Positions 1-8,660 of a DNA stretch of 55,814 bases are shown here, in pieces. The stretch's first letter is position 1; each line of letters opens with the position of its first letter. The notes below the pieces were generated by a model. That model had not been told where the DNA came from, ran no database searches, and was given only the letters and a program-made list of their open reading frames with translations. The position numbers were made by a program, and so were the translations under genes. This stretch comes from an uncultured Eubacterium sp. (GTDB lineage Bacteria; Bacillota; Clostridia; Lachnospirales; Lachnospiraceae): contig CANRTU010000030.1 of assembly GCA_947642745.1 (NCBI GenBank), positions 1-55,814 on the forward strand. Direction: 5' to 3'.

Positions 1-866
1 TCTTGGTCTATAATCGGCGCATGGGTATCCTCAAAGATTAACCACTGGTCTTTTTTCACATAATGGCTCTTTTTATCCTTGAAATGCTTGCGTGTCTTGA
101 AATTTACCGTATGCCCTAAATATTCATGCTTCTGTAAGATATGCGCTATGGTGGAACTCGTCCATTTGTAGGGATATTTAATCTCCCTGTTCTGCCACAA
201 TCCCACGCCTGACTGCGCTTGGTGGTAGGCAGGAATGGGGATATGCTCGGCTGTGAATTGCGTTGCAATCTGATACGGACCGTAACCCTCCAGAGTCATT
301 CGGAATATCCGTCTGACAATGGGTGCTGCCACTTCATCAATTACCCATTGGTTTTTATCTTCGCTGTCTTTCAGATAACCGTATGGCGGACTGCTCGCAA
401 CGTGCTTTCCGCTCTCGCCTTTTGCCTTAAATGTGGACTTGATCTTCTTGCTGATATCCTTTGCATAGTATTCGTTGATTACGTCACGGAACGGAAGGAA
501 ATCATCATCAAAGCCCGAACCCGTATCAACGCCCTCGTTGACCGCAATCAGTCTTACATTCGCTCTGCGTAGCTGTTCCCGCAACATTCCCATCTGCACA
601 TAATTTCTTCCCGGTCGGCTCATGTCTTTCACAATGATAGTGCCGATATTGCCTTTTTCTACCTCCGCAAGCATGGCTTGCAGTCCCTCACGCTCAAAGG
701 TCGTGCCGGAGATTACGTCATCGGTAAAGTGGCGTATGCCCGTAAAGCCGTTCTTTTCCGCATAATCTTCAAGCATTGCCTTCTGGTTGGATATGCTGTT
801 GCTTTCGCCCTGTAACTCGTCATCATGGCTCAATCTCTCGTATAATGCTGTTAAATCGTGACTCAT
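1..866 (-). CDS. Large serine recombinase, N-terminal part (cut by window edge)
   Basis: Site-specific DNA recombinase of the resolvase/invertase superfamily, the type that excises and integrates conjugative or mobilizable elements. The minus frame is open from the ATG at 866 to the window edge (about 288 residues). It begins MSHDLTALYERLSHDDE, with R11 and S13 matching the catalytic Arg and Ser of the family, followed by the SRPGR motif (usual form SRLGR) that supplies two more active-site arginines. Later residues (GYLKD, VAAPIVRRIF, WTSSTIAHILQKHEYLGH) fit the recombinase domain that follows the catalytic core in TnpX/Tn1549-type enzymes. A GAGGGA ribosome site lies 7-8 nt before the ATG. 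The C-terminal half is outside the window. The family call is secure; which element it moves is not known. Confidence 0.88.
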   Translation of the reverse strand, partial: MSHDLTALYERLSHDDELQGESNSISNQKAMLEDYAEKNGFTGIRHFTDDVISGTTFEREGLQAMLAEVEKGNIGTIIVKDMSRPGRNYVQMGMLREQLRRANVRLIAVNEGVDTGSGFDDDFLPFRDVINEYYAKDISKKIKSTFKAKGESGKHVASSPPYGYLKDSEDKNQWVIDEVAAPIVRRIFRMTLEGYGPYQIATQFTAEHIPIPAYHQAQSGVGLWQNREIKYPYKWTSSTIAHILQKHEYLGHTVNFKTRKHFKDKKSHYVKKDQWLIFEDTHAPIIDQ

Positions 867-1413
867 AATCAATTCCCTCTTTTCCGCCAGTACCGCATAA
901 ATAGCTATGCTGTGGCTCTTATGTATTTATTTTGATTAAGAAGTCATTTATATTTTATGGCTCCCGTTGCAACTGTCAGGGACATATTCATCTTTAAGTG
1001 CATCACAAAAACCACTTTGTGGAGAATGAATTGCCAGCTACTTTTTAAATTATTATAAAAAAGGTGTCTGATTCTGGCATTTGTCTGGTGCTTTTGGAGA
1101 GCGTACAGAGTACCAACAGGGAATTATCAGATAGTTACAAAAGTGGGCAGGATATTGTGGGTAATAGTCTGGGCGGTCTTTGTATTTACGGCAGATCGTA
1201 TGAAAATGTAGAGGCTTTTGCGGGTATCTGGTCCATCGGGAAGTGATTTTACTGGCTGGATTTGTAACAGTTTAATGGATTTTACGGATAATTACAATTG
1301 TGGGAAAATAAAACCAGGTAAGGGTCAGTGATTACTTAACAAAACTATATTTATAGGTAATATACCGGTAGGATATATGACTATAAACATGACAAAATCA
1401 GGAGGATGAAAAA
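867..1413. other. Gene-poor stretch upstream of the recombinase
   Basis: No convincing gene. A GTG-started 60-codon frame at 1064-1246 has no ribosome site and no recognisable motif. The stretch is AT-rich and probably holds the recombinase promoter on the minus strand. The 20 bases at 884-903 nearly match 54548-54567 (18 of 20). Confidence 0.5.
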
Positions 1414-1493
1414 GTGAAGAAAAAATTATCAGGTAGTGTTTTGTGTAGTTCTGGAAATCTTTTGAGGCTGAATAAAATATTATTGTTCTTTAC
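1414..1493 (+). pseudogene. 5' fragment of an unknown small gene, interrupted by an R1 repeat end
   Basis: AGGAGG seven bases before a GTG start gives MKKKLSGSVLCSSGNL and a hydrophobic stretch (LLRLNKILLFFT). The reading frame then runs straight into an R1 repeat end at about 1494 (ccagagcatgtttg). The frame stays open to 1818, but the downstream part looks like translated repeat and noncoding DNA. I read this as the start of a small gene disrupted by the element; the original product cannot be recognised. Confidence 0.35.
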
Positions 1494-2098
1494 CAGAGCA
1501 TGTTTGAAAAATCATTTCTGCGATCTGCACGCTTCATATTCGGATAAAATCCGGGAGAAGGGCGTCTTCACCAAAGGAGCGGGCCGGGGGCTGTGTCTGC
1601 CCGGTTATCAGTGTATCCCGGATGGCTATTCCAGCGCCATATACTCCGCCAGTCTGGCAGAAGGCGTATTTATTCAGGAACTGAGGGTGGCAGGCCGTAA
1701 TTCCATCTGTCTTTGCCATGACAGGAAAGTCATCCGCCACCAGATCCGGACGGCTTTCCATGGAAACCAGCGAAAGAAACGAAAAAATTTAGGATCCATG
1801 CCGGGAGGGTGCCTGTAAGGCGCCTGCTTTTTTTGCCATTCAGGAACAATTTGCGCCATTTGGGAAGTCCTGCCCACAGCCGGACCCGGAAGTAGTATGA
1901 TTTTTTCGCAGTCAGGCGGGATGAATTTTCTCCTGCCGGCGGACACAGACGGCCGCTTTGCCGTCACCTCCATGAACCGGACCCGGAAACACAGTGCCGC
2001 ATGGCACTGAAACCTGCCTGTCTGCCGGAAAACCGGCTGTCTGTTCCCATCTGCGGAATGGAAACACAAAAAATATCATCTGATTAAGGAGGCAGAAT
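1494..2098. other. Noncoding stretch starting with a solo R1 end
   Basis: Begins with an R1 left end (ccagagcatgtttgaaaaat). Frames on both strands are open for 75-131 codons but overlap each other, lack ribosome sites and show no motif. A frame on the minus strand (1534-1761) has a plausible composition but is not recognised. AGGAGG at about 2087-2092 belongs to the next ORF. Confidence 0.4.
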
Positions 2099-2419
2099 AT
2101 GGCAAATACCTTTGATCCTGTATGGACCAGTCTGCACAAAAATGCGTCACTGATCCTGCCTTACAGTGAAATTCTGTCAGTAACACTGGCGGATGAACTG
2201 CCTGACACCATCATCACCATCCGGACAGTGAACGACGGGATCCGCCTGGCCACCCGGCAGAAAGCGCTGAGCGACTTGCGGATGTCCGGCTCAAACGTTA
2301 CCCGGTTCACCGGAGGGTATAAAAACTGGCATAAAGAGAACCTGGGGGGGGACACTGAAAGCGCTGACCCAGTCAGGCGGCGGTGCTGGGAACTGACCAA
2401 AGATACTGTCTTATTCTGA
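2099..2419 (+). CDS. Hypothetical protein with a G8 tract near its end
   Basis: A 106-residue frame with a strong AGGAGG seven bases before ATG. No signal peptide, membrane segment or recognised motif; composition is mixed and hydrophilic. Eight consecutive G at 2344-2351 lie in the last quarter. With eight G the protein ends NLGGDTESADPVRRR and continues to 2419. With seven G it would end NLGGTLKALTQSGGGAGN, which looks at least as natural. The frame could therefore be slippage-prone, mis-sequenced or decayed. It sits between two R1 ends (1494 and 2584), so it might also be cargo of a longer R1-type element. Function unknown. Confidence 0.4.
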   Translation: MANTFDPVWTSLHKNASLILPYSEILSVTLADELPDTIITIRTVNDGIRLATRQKALSDLRMSGSNVTRFTGGYKNWHKENLGGDTESADPVRRRCWELTKDTVLF

Positions 2420-2582
2420 GAGCGGAAGAGAGCGTTTCTGCCCCGGCGGCTTCGCAGTTTTGAAGCCGTATTCCTGATTTTCATACCGGTTTTCAACAGG
2501 CGCTGCTGTCTTCCGTATGAAACAGCGATTCCTGAGGCCTGTGAGGGCTGCCAGCATAAATATGCATTTTTCAGATACGCTC
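2420..2582. other. Intergenic with an R1 right end
   Basis: No gene seen. The last bases (gcatttttcagatacgctctgg, about 2564-2585) form an R1 right end that abuts the left end of the full R1 copy at 2583. The two ends together make a near palindrome. Confidence 0.5.
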
Positions 2583-2742
2583 TGGAGCGTGTTTGAAAAA
2601 TGCTTTCTGTCAGATGTAACCTAAAGGGCACGATGCATCGTGCCCTCCCCGGTATAGCGGGCTATATAACCTGAATCTGGTGTAAATATCACACGCATTG
2701 GGGAATTCAGATGGCAGAAATGATTTTTCAGACACGTTCCAG
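2583..2742. mobile_element. R1 repeat copy (long form), MITE-like
   Basis: About 160 bp between inverted ends ggagcgtgtttgaaaaatgc and the complementary tttttcagacacgttcc. The inside carries the R1 hallmark 'cctaaagggca', a small hairpin (gcacgatgcatcgtgc) and a tail (acctgaatctggtgtaaat) shared almost base for base with the copy at 10491. No coding capacity. The right end lies about 45 bp before the next gene, so the element may supply part of its leader. Confidence 0.75.
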
Positions 2743-2786
2743 GGGGAATATATAAAAAGATAAGTTAATATTAGAGGGGGATTTCA

Positions 2787-3374
2787 ATGGATAAACATAG
2801 CGAAAATTTTGAAAAAATGAAAACACAATTACATGAACAGGGTTATCATGAAAAAGATGTTACTATTACTACTGGAAAGGCAATGATTTCAGGTGTTTTT
2901 TACGCACTTCCATTTGTACTGGTTTTTGGCCTGTTGTACCGCTTTTTGCTGGTTGACAGAGCATATTTATTAGAGGTAAGCGGTTTTTCATTTTATATCT
3001 TATTTATAGCGATGATTGCAATTTTAACTGTGATACATGAATTATTACATGGTGCAGGCTGGGCGGTTGCAAGTGGAAAAGGCTGGAATGTGGTTCGCTT
3101 TGATATTAACGCAATGATGCCGGTTTGTGCCTGCAAAGTGGCATTAGAAAAGAAATCATATTTATGTGGCGTTCTGGCTCCTTTTATAGTATTAGGTTCT
3201 GCCAGCGTATGTTTCATTTTTATATATCCTGGTACAGTGTCTTTCCTTGCTATGATTGTTAATTTCATTTCCGCAGGAGCTGATTTAATGATTGCGTGTA
3301 ATGTGTTAAAAGAAAGGGATGTCCTGATTGCGGACCACCCGGAAGAAGCTGGTTATATTGCGTTTTATAGATAA
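2787..3374 (+). CDS. Putative membrane zinc peptidase, DUF3267-like
   Basis: A 195-residue integral membrane protein with a likely zincin active site. After a cytoplasmic N-terminus come hydrophobic stretches at about 33-53, 66-83, 126-147 and 151-172. HELLH at 84-88 matches the HExxH zinc motif, at the end of the second membrane stretch. D166 in SAGADL could be the third metal ligand, as in the DUF3267 and site-2-protease-like folds. Ribosome site AGAGGGGG precedes the ATG. It stands alone between R1 and R3 repeats. Substrate unknown; family members are generally uncharacterised. The motif is seen directly; enzymatic activity is inferred. Confidence 0.75.
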   Translation: MDKHSENFEKMKTQLHEQGYHEKDVTITTGKAMISGVFYALPFVLVFGLLYRFLLVDRAYLLEVSGFSFYILFIAMIAILTVIHELLHGAGWAVASGKGWNVVRFDINAMMPVCACKVALEKKSYLCGVLAPFIVLGSASVCFIFIYPGTVSFLAMIVNFISAGADLMIACNVLKERDVLIADHPEEAGYIAFYR

Positions 3375-3974
3375 ATTCCGCTTCATGGAATTGCTGCCAT
3401 CTAAAAACTGAATAACCGCCTCCACACAAAACGGCGCACCAAAGCAGACAGAGCCGTATAATACTTCTGGTGATCTTTCATTCTTTATTCTGACAGCCGG
3501 GAGATAGCCGCATACTCCGGACGCCGGGGAAAGGCGTGCTTTTTCTGCCGCTGTTCCGGCTCCGGAAAGCTGCAGTTCCAGGATTTCCGCACGGAAGGCT
3601 TTCATACCGGACGGACCGGTGCTTATCCGTCATTCCAAAAGCGCCTTTCAGGGACGTCCGTGTCCCTGAATCCTGTGTACCAGCCGGAAATCCGGGAACG
3701 GCCTGCTTTCCTACGCAGTCACAGCGGCAGGGGCAGCACGCCTTTTCCCGGCTGTTTCCGGCAGTATCCGGTTATCTTTCCTGACTTCCCCGCACCCGTT
3801 CCGGCAGACAGGATAACCGTGTGCGGGAGGGTATACGGGGGAATCTGCTGAAAACCATATGTAACTCCGGCCTGCCATGCATGGATAAATGCCGCAGGAT
3901 GTCAGCTTTATCCTGACAACTGCAGGTCTGTGGGGAAACTGGTATATGGCAGATAAATCTGATTTTATTTTTTA
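3375..3974. other. Intergenic, no gene recognised
   Basis: G+C-rich stretch with several overlapping open frames on both strands (3536-3784 plus, 3306-3605 minus) that lack ribosome sites and motifs. A small stem (ccggacgccggggaaaggcg) lies near 3520. I see no gene here. Confidence 0.4.
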
Positions 3975-4141
3975 GATCCAGTATACTGGATCGCTGGTAT
4001 TCATGGCAATCGTACTGCCTGTTCTGCCATCTGCTTCGTTGGATTTTCCAGCCGTAGCCACCACTGCGTCGTAGAAAATCCGCCTTGCAGAGTGACAAAA
4101 TATCCAGCACATTACCATAATTACCAGCGAGCCAGTACACG
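3975..4141. mobile_element. R3 palindromic element, copy A
   Basis: About 165 bp with imperfect inverted ends (gtatactggatcgctggta on the left, taccagcgagccagtacac on the right). The centre is a nested hairpin: outer stem GGATTTTC (4041-4048) with GAAAATCC (4074-4081), inner stem CGTAG (4053-4057) with CTGCG (4064-4068). The same layout, with compensating base changes, recurs in copy B at 51743-51908. It carries no gene, although a minus-strand frame happens to stay open across it. Confidence 0.65.
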
Positions 4142-4471
4142 AAATGATGTTCCCGCTCTTTTATATCCCGAATATCACATCACGATCTCTTTTGCAACAG
4201 AAACCAGTCTGTGAAATTCTCCTGACACATTTCTATTATACAAAAAGTCCTTTGTATTTAAAATAAAATACACATTAAATTTCTTCCTTCCATCGTTTAG
4301 TCCGGCTTTGTTATCTGTTTCATTACTTAAAAAAGAAATTATCGCAGAATCATCAGGACCGGCGCCCGCCCGGATGAAACATGGAAGAAATACGGAAGAA
4401 ATATAGAAGGACCATAGAAGAACCACCGGTTCATTCAGAAGATACTCAGATAAAAATTCATATTTTATGAA

Positions 4472-4500
4472 TTGATATTGTCTGTTCAGACGGATATAAT
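4472..4500 (+). promoter_or_regulatory. Sigma-A-type promoter for the two-component/ABC operon
   Basis: TTGATA (4472-4477), 17-base spacer, TATAAT (4495-4500). The spacer contains the palindrome GTCTGTTCAGAC, which could be a regulator site. The start codon of the response regulator follows after a leader of about 210 nt with no obvious gene. Confidence 0.7.
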
Positions 4501-4717
4501 AGATATAGTACGATTCAGGAAGTCAGAAGCGCCAGGGGTAATGACGGCGCAGGTAGCGCACGGACGTCGGGATATACTGGTACGGCGGGTACGAAGGCTT
4601 TGCGAAGAAAAGCGGACGGAAAATGTTATGAACATTAACCGTGTCTGACTGATTCTAAGGACAGTGAGCCTGCCGATGGCAGATAGCAGGCAAATAAATT
4701 CAGTACGGAGTTAAACC

Positions 4718-5383
4718 ATGAAAAGAATTTTAGTTATTGAAGACGATATACATATCGGAAATGTGCTTGAGGAAACTCTGTCCAGAGAGGGATATGAAAT
4801 CTCCCGTGCTTATTCCGGAACAGAGGCCTTACTGGTTTTATCCGGGTCCAGGCCGGATCTGGTACTATTGGACTTAATGCTGCCGGGACTGAATGGAGAA
4901 GATGTACTGCCCCGGATAAAGGGAATACCTGTGATTGTGGTGAGTGCCAGAGTTGAAATTGATCATAAAGTTGATTTGCTGCTTGGCGGTGCGGTGGATT
5001 ACGTGACAAAGCCATTTCATATGAAAGAACTTTTAGCCAGAATTTCCGTACATCTTAGAAATACGGAAAGTATGCCTGTTTCCTCAGAATTGAAATTTGC
5101 AGGTATTGTTCTTAATACGGATACTTATCTTGTAACAATCAGTAACATAGAAATAAAACTGACAAGGACAGAATATGCCATTTTGAAACTGCTGATGCAA
5201 AATCCCACTCAGGTGGTTACGAAATCGCAGTTGCTGGACCGTATCAGTACAGACACACCGGATTGTACGGAGAGTTCTCTGAAAATGCACGTCAGCAATT
5301 TAAGAAAAAAACTACGGGAGGTAAATAACAAAGATTATATTGAAGCGGTCTGGGGGATTGGTTTTAAAATGAGGGCGGAATAA
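4718..5383 (+). CDS. OmpR/PhoB-family response regulator
   Basis: DNA-binding response regulator of a two-component system, cytoplasmic, 221 residues (normal length). Receiver domain 1-115: acidic pocket E8-D9-D10, phospho-acceptor D52 (LLDLMLPG), S76 in the VVSAR strand and K98 (DYVTKPF). Winged-helix output domain from about 125 to 220, with TRTEYAILKLLM and SSLKMHVSNLRKKLR (recognition helix). A CGGAG site precedes the ATG. It is followed by a histidine kinase and then an ABC transporter, an arrangement common in systems that sense and export antimicrobial peptides or lipids. The likely target is the promoter upstream at 4472. Confidence 0.93.
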   Translation: MKRILVIEDDIHIGNVLEETLSREGYEISRAYSGTEALLVLSGSRPDLVLLDLMLPGLNGEDVLPRIKGIPVIVVSARVEIDHKVDLLLGGAVDYVTKPFHMKELLARISVHLRNTESMPVSSELKFAGIVLNTDTYLVTISNIEIKLTRTEYAILKLLMQNPTQVVTKSQLLDRISTDTPDCTESSLKMHVSNLRKKLREVNNKDYIEAVWGIGFKMRAE

Positions 5384-5440
5384 ATCTTTACTATTATTTT
5401 GTTTTCTTTACTGTTGTCCTTATGATTTGCGGCTATGATG

Positions 5441-5549
5441 CCAGAGCGTGTTTGAAAATTGCTTTCTGTGAGATGTACCCTGAAGAGCATGAATTCTCCG
5501 CAAAGTGGGAAGTGCGGATTGCGGGAATGATTTTTCAAACATGCCCTGG
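5441..5549. mobile_element. R1 repeat copy (short form) between regulator and kinase genes
   Basis: 109 bp with inverted ends ccagagcgtgtttgaaaa and ttttcaaacatgccctgg. Internal 'gatgtaccctgaagagcatg' and 'tccgcaaagtgggaagtgc' match the copy at 51907. It sits inside the operon, ending about 30 bp before the kinase start, so the regulator and kinase transcripts must pass through it. An open frame from 5505 reads through it into the kinase, but that extension is repeat-derived. Confidence 0.8.
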
Positions 5550-5582
5550 CACAGGAAAAAGATTGAAAGTCAGGAGTTTGCC

Positions 5583-6476
5583 ATGGAAAGCGGGTTATGG
5601 GTAACCACCGGCATTTTGATTGTCGTTATCATTGCGTTGTTAATAAAAGTGTATGTATTGAAAAAGTCAGTAAAGGAGATTGAAATTGCCTTTGCCGACA
5701 GAATCATAACCGATACAAATATCCTGATTGATATTTCCAGCAGAGATAAGAATATGCGTCGTCTGGCGGACACTATCAACGGACAGCTGCGCAAGCTTCG
5801 TACAGAGCGCCGCCGGTTTCAGCAGGGTGACCTGGAGCTGAAACAGGCGGTTACGAATATTTCCCATGATCTGCGGACACCGCTTACTGCCATCTGCGGT
5901 TATCTGGAATTGCTGGAACAGGAGGAAAAGTCTGAAGCTGTCAACCGGTATCTTGGAGTTATGAAAGACCGTGTGGACATTCTGACACAACTGTCAGAGG
6001 AACTTTTCAGATACTCTGTTATTATTTCAACCAGAGACAATTCCATCAGGGAACAGGTTATGATCAATGCGGTGCTGGAAGAAAGCATTGCGGCGTTTTA
6101 TGCTGCTTTGTCAGAACAGAATATTGTGCCCGGGATACAGATGTGCGGGACAAAAGTAATACGAATGCTGGACCGGGCGGCTTTATCCCGTGTGTTTTCT
6201 AATCTGATAAGCAATGCGATAAAATACAGCGATGGAGATTTAAAAATCGTTCTGTCAGAGAATGGGGAGATAACCTTTTCCAACAGGGCTCCCGGATTGG
6301 ATAAGATACAGGCGGGAAGGCTGTTTGAACGTTTCTATACTGTGGAAGCAGCCAGAAAATCAACAGGTTTGGGACTGGCAATTTCTAAAACGCTTGTTGA
6401 ACAAATGAATGGAACCATATCAGCGGCATACGAAAATGGCAGATTAAGTATCTGTGTCTTTTTTCCTGATAGTTAA
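5583..6476 (+). CDS. Sensor histidine kinase, single membrane segment
   Basis: Membrane-anchored sensor kinase, 297 residues with the start at 5583. I chose this ATG (MESGLW) because AGGAG lies six bases before it and the longer frame reads through an R1 repeat. One transmembrane helix at about 5-25 and almost no external domain, so sensing probably goes through the partner ABC transporter or the membrane, as in other short kinases next to ABC exporters. HisKA: ISHDLRTPLTA with H95. ATPase: N box (SNLISNAIKYSDG), LFERFYTVE and G2 box (STGLGLAISK). Partner of the regulator just upstream; signal unknown. Confidence 0.92.
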   Translation: MESGLWVTTGILIVVIIALLIKVYVLKKSVKEIEIAFADRIITDTNILIDISSRDKNMRRLADTINGQLRKLRTERRRFQQGDLELKQAVTNISHDLRTPLTAICGYLELLEQEEKSEAVNRYLGVMKDRVDILTQLSEELFRYSVIISTRDNSIREQVMINAVLEESIAAFYAALSEQNIVPGIQMCGTKVIRMLDRAALSRVFSNLISNAIKYSDGDLKIVLSENGEITFSNRAPGLDKIQAGRLFERFYTVEAARKSTGLGLAISKTLVEQMNGTISAAYENGRLSICVFFPDS

Positions 6477-6559
6477 AGTATTTCAGAGTGTACTTAATCT
6501 TATGAATTGCCAATCGCTGTTAAAGACAGACTGAGTGATAAATGTATCTGGCACGGGAT

Positions 6560-6600
6560 ACCCGGAAATGATTTTTCATACAGGGTCTGGTATAAATTGA
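6560..6600. repeat. Solo R1 right-end fragment
   Basis: ggaaatgatttttcatacagggtctggta resembles the R1 right end, with no left end nearby. It lies in the leader of the permease gene and looks like the scar of a degraded copy. Confidence 0.45.
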
Positions 6601-6623
6601 ACCAGACTAAAAAGGTGTTTAAT

Positions 6624-8633
6624 ATGAAGATTAAAAAAATTGAATGTTATATAAAATATTTTAGAAAAAATAAAAGTCTGTTTACGATAGCCTTGCTTCA
6701 GTTTCTTGCGGTAATAATTTGTGTGGCTGTTTTTTCTGCCTGTCATTTAACAGGATTCAGGCTGCTTTATCTGTTAAGCAGATGGAATTTCTATTTTTCA
6801 GCAGTTTTAGCTGTTATGATGTTTTTATCACTCAGTGTGGCAGCGAATGCCAATTGTGCGGAAACAATAGATGTAATATCTAAAAATAAGTTTTCCTGGC
6901 AAAAAGGAATATCATATGTCTGGCTCATTATTTTATCGGGATATCATTTTGCCGCACTGGCAGGTCTGGTTTATTGTTCGCTGGCAAATGATGGTTCTCA
7001 CTATTTCCTGTTTTATCTGCCAAAACCATATTTGATTAATATTTTAATTCCTCAATTAATTTTAATTGGAATAGCGTATGTTGCGTCCTGTATATCAGAA
7101 AAAAATAAAATTTTTGCCGGTTCGGTTCTTGTTGCGGCGCTGATGTTTACAAGTCCGCTTTTTGAGCGGCTGATCTGGCGGGAAAAGCCGGATGGATTTC
7201 CAATAGATCTGATCGCAGGCAGAATAAGATGGATCTTTTCTATTTTTTACCAGAATGCGGTATGGGCCCCGGATACGCTGTATGGACTGCAGACAGAGGA
7301 TAACCGGTTATATTTGCAATTATTCTGGATGATGCTCATAATCGCTTTTCTGCTCTGGTTTTATTGCAAAGAAAATAAATTGAAAAAGAAAGTTTCATGC
7401 ATTTGTATACTGGCGGCATTTGTACTGGCAGGATTCTCATATTTACCCGCCAGTTTTTACCGTCAGGATGAATCATGGAATGGCATTTTTGCGGATTTAT
7501 CATATTATGACGGGGATAAAACCATTCATCCGCATATAAACGGGGTGGATTACAAAATCCGGGAATACAATATGGATATTCAGTTTAAAAGAAATTTAAA
7601 AGTAAAAGGAGAATTTAAGTTAGAATCACGGAAGCCTGACGACCAGTTTGTGCTGACGCTCTATCATGGTTATGATGTTGGAAATATCAGATCGGAAGAT
7701 ACGGAATTAACATATGAGCGGTCAGGAGATAAAATTATTTTAAACTTTCCTGAAAAAATTACCCAGTGTACGTTTGAAATCTAATATGAAGGAATGTCAG
7801 GAAAGTATTATTCGAATTCACAGGCAGTTATGCTTCCGGGCTATTTTCCCTGGTATCCAATGGCAGGCGAAAGACAGGTGTTTGCGGAATATCCATACTA
7901 TAATGGCGGAAATGGATACAATCCATACAACAGAATACCAGAAGCGGATTTTTCTTTAAGAATATCTTCCGGATGCGATTTTGTTACAAATATTAAAAAG
8001 AAAGAGGAAAACCTGTATGAAGGCAGGAGCGATGGGATTTCTATTGTTGGAGGAAATATAGTGCAGACAGAAAACAGCTGTTTTTTAAATTATTTACCAC
8101 TAGAGCTCAGCCGCATAGGAGAAAAGCAGTATCTGGAAGAACTGAATCAGAACTGGCAGCAGATTCTTGCGGAAATAGAAAATGTGTTTGGCATTGACTC
8201 AGATGAACTCCGGAATAAAAAACTGATTATGGCTTCAAAGGATATGGGTAGAAATTTTTCCAATAATTTTTTCGCGGAATTTGATGATTATATCCTGTTT
8301 TCGGAAAATTATCTGAGCAGTGCGTTTTATATCACTTACCTGCTGCATCAGTCTGGTAAAGAATCAGAAATTGGAGATCAGTTTATATCAGCTGTTTTAT
8401 CTGCCGATACGGTTTCGGCGGATGAAATTTTAGAAGATATGTTTTCCAGAGAGACGGAGTATCAGCAGTTTTTCAATGAAATGGGAGAAAAGGACAGCAG
8501 CCCTGCCATATCTGACCGTTTAAAGGAGTTAAAACAACAATTAGGAGCAGAGACGCTTTTGCGTCATATGATTCAGTATTTATTAGATCCGGAGTTGAAA
8601 ACCGATCAGGATTTTTTTGATAAATATTCCTGA
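6624..8633 (+). pseudogene. ABC permease with M1-peptidase-like domain, split by an in-frame TAA
   Basis: Membrane component of an ABC exporter fused to a peptidase-M1-like external domain; 669 codons in one frame, interrupted only by TAA at 7782-7784. Start at 6624 has AAGGTG upstream, the same site style as the ATPase gene. The first part has six or so membrane helices (residues about 20-270) and a beta-rich segment. Right after the stop the frame continues YEGMSGKYYSN with LPGYFPWYP, the typical continuation of these M1-like domains, so the two halves (6624-7784 and 7794-8633) belong to one gene. The second half has no usable ribosome site. No HExxH is visible, so the domain is probably non-catalytic. 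A recent nonsense mutation, sequencing error or readthrough are all possible. Confidence 0.7.
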
Positions 8634-8660
8634 TGTTAAAATAAAAAAGGTGTTCTGATT

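Noticed and set aside
1064..1246. 60-codon plus-strand ORF
   Set aside because: GTG start without a site, no motif, ordinary for AT-rich noncoding DNA.
3772..4426. Minus-strand ORFs of 83 and 122 codons
   Set aside because: They cross the palindromic R3 element and have no ribosome site or motif; openness is a consequence of the repeat.
5505..5582. Extended N-terminus of the sensor kinase
   Set aside because: Encoded by the R1 repeat; AGGAG before 5583 marks the real start.
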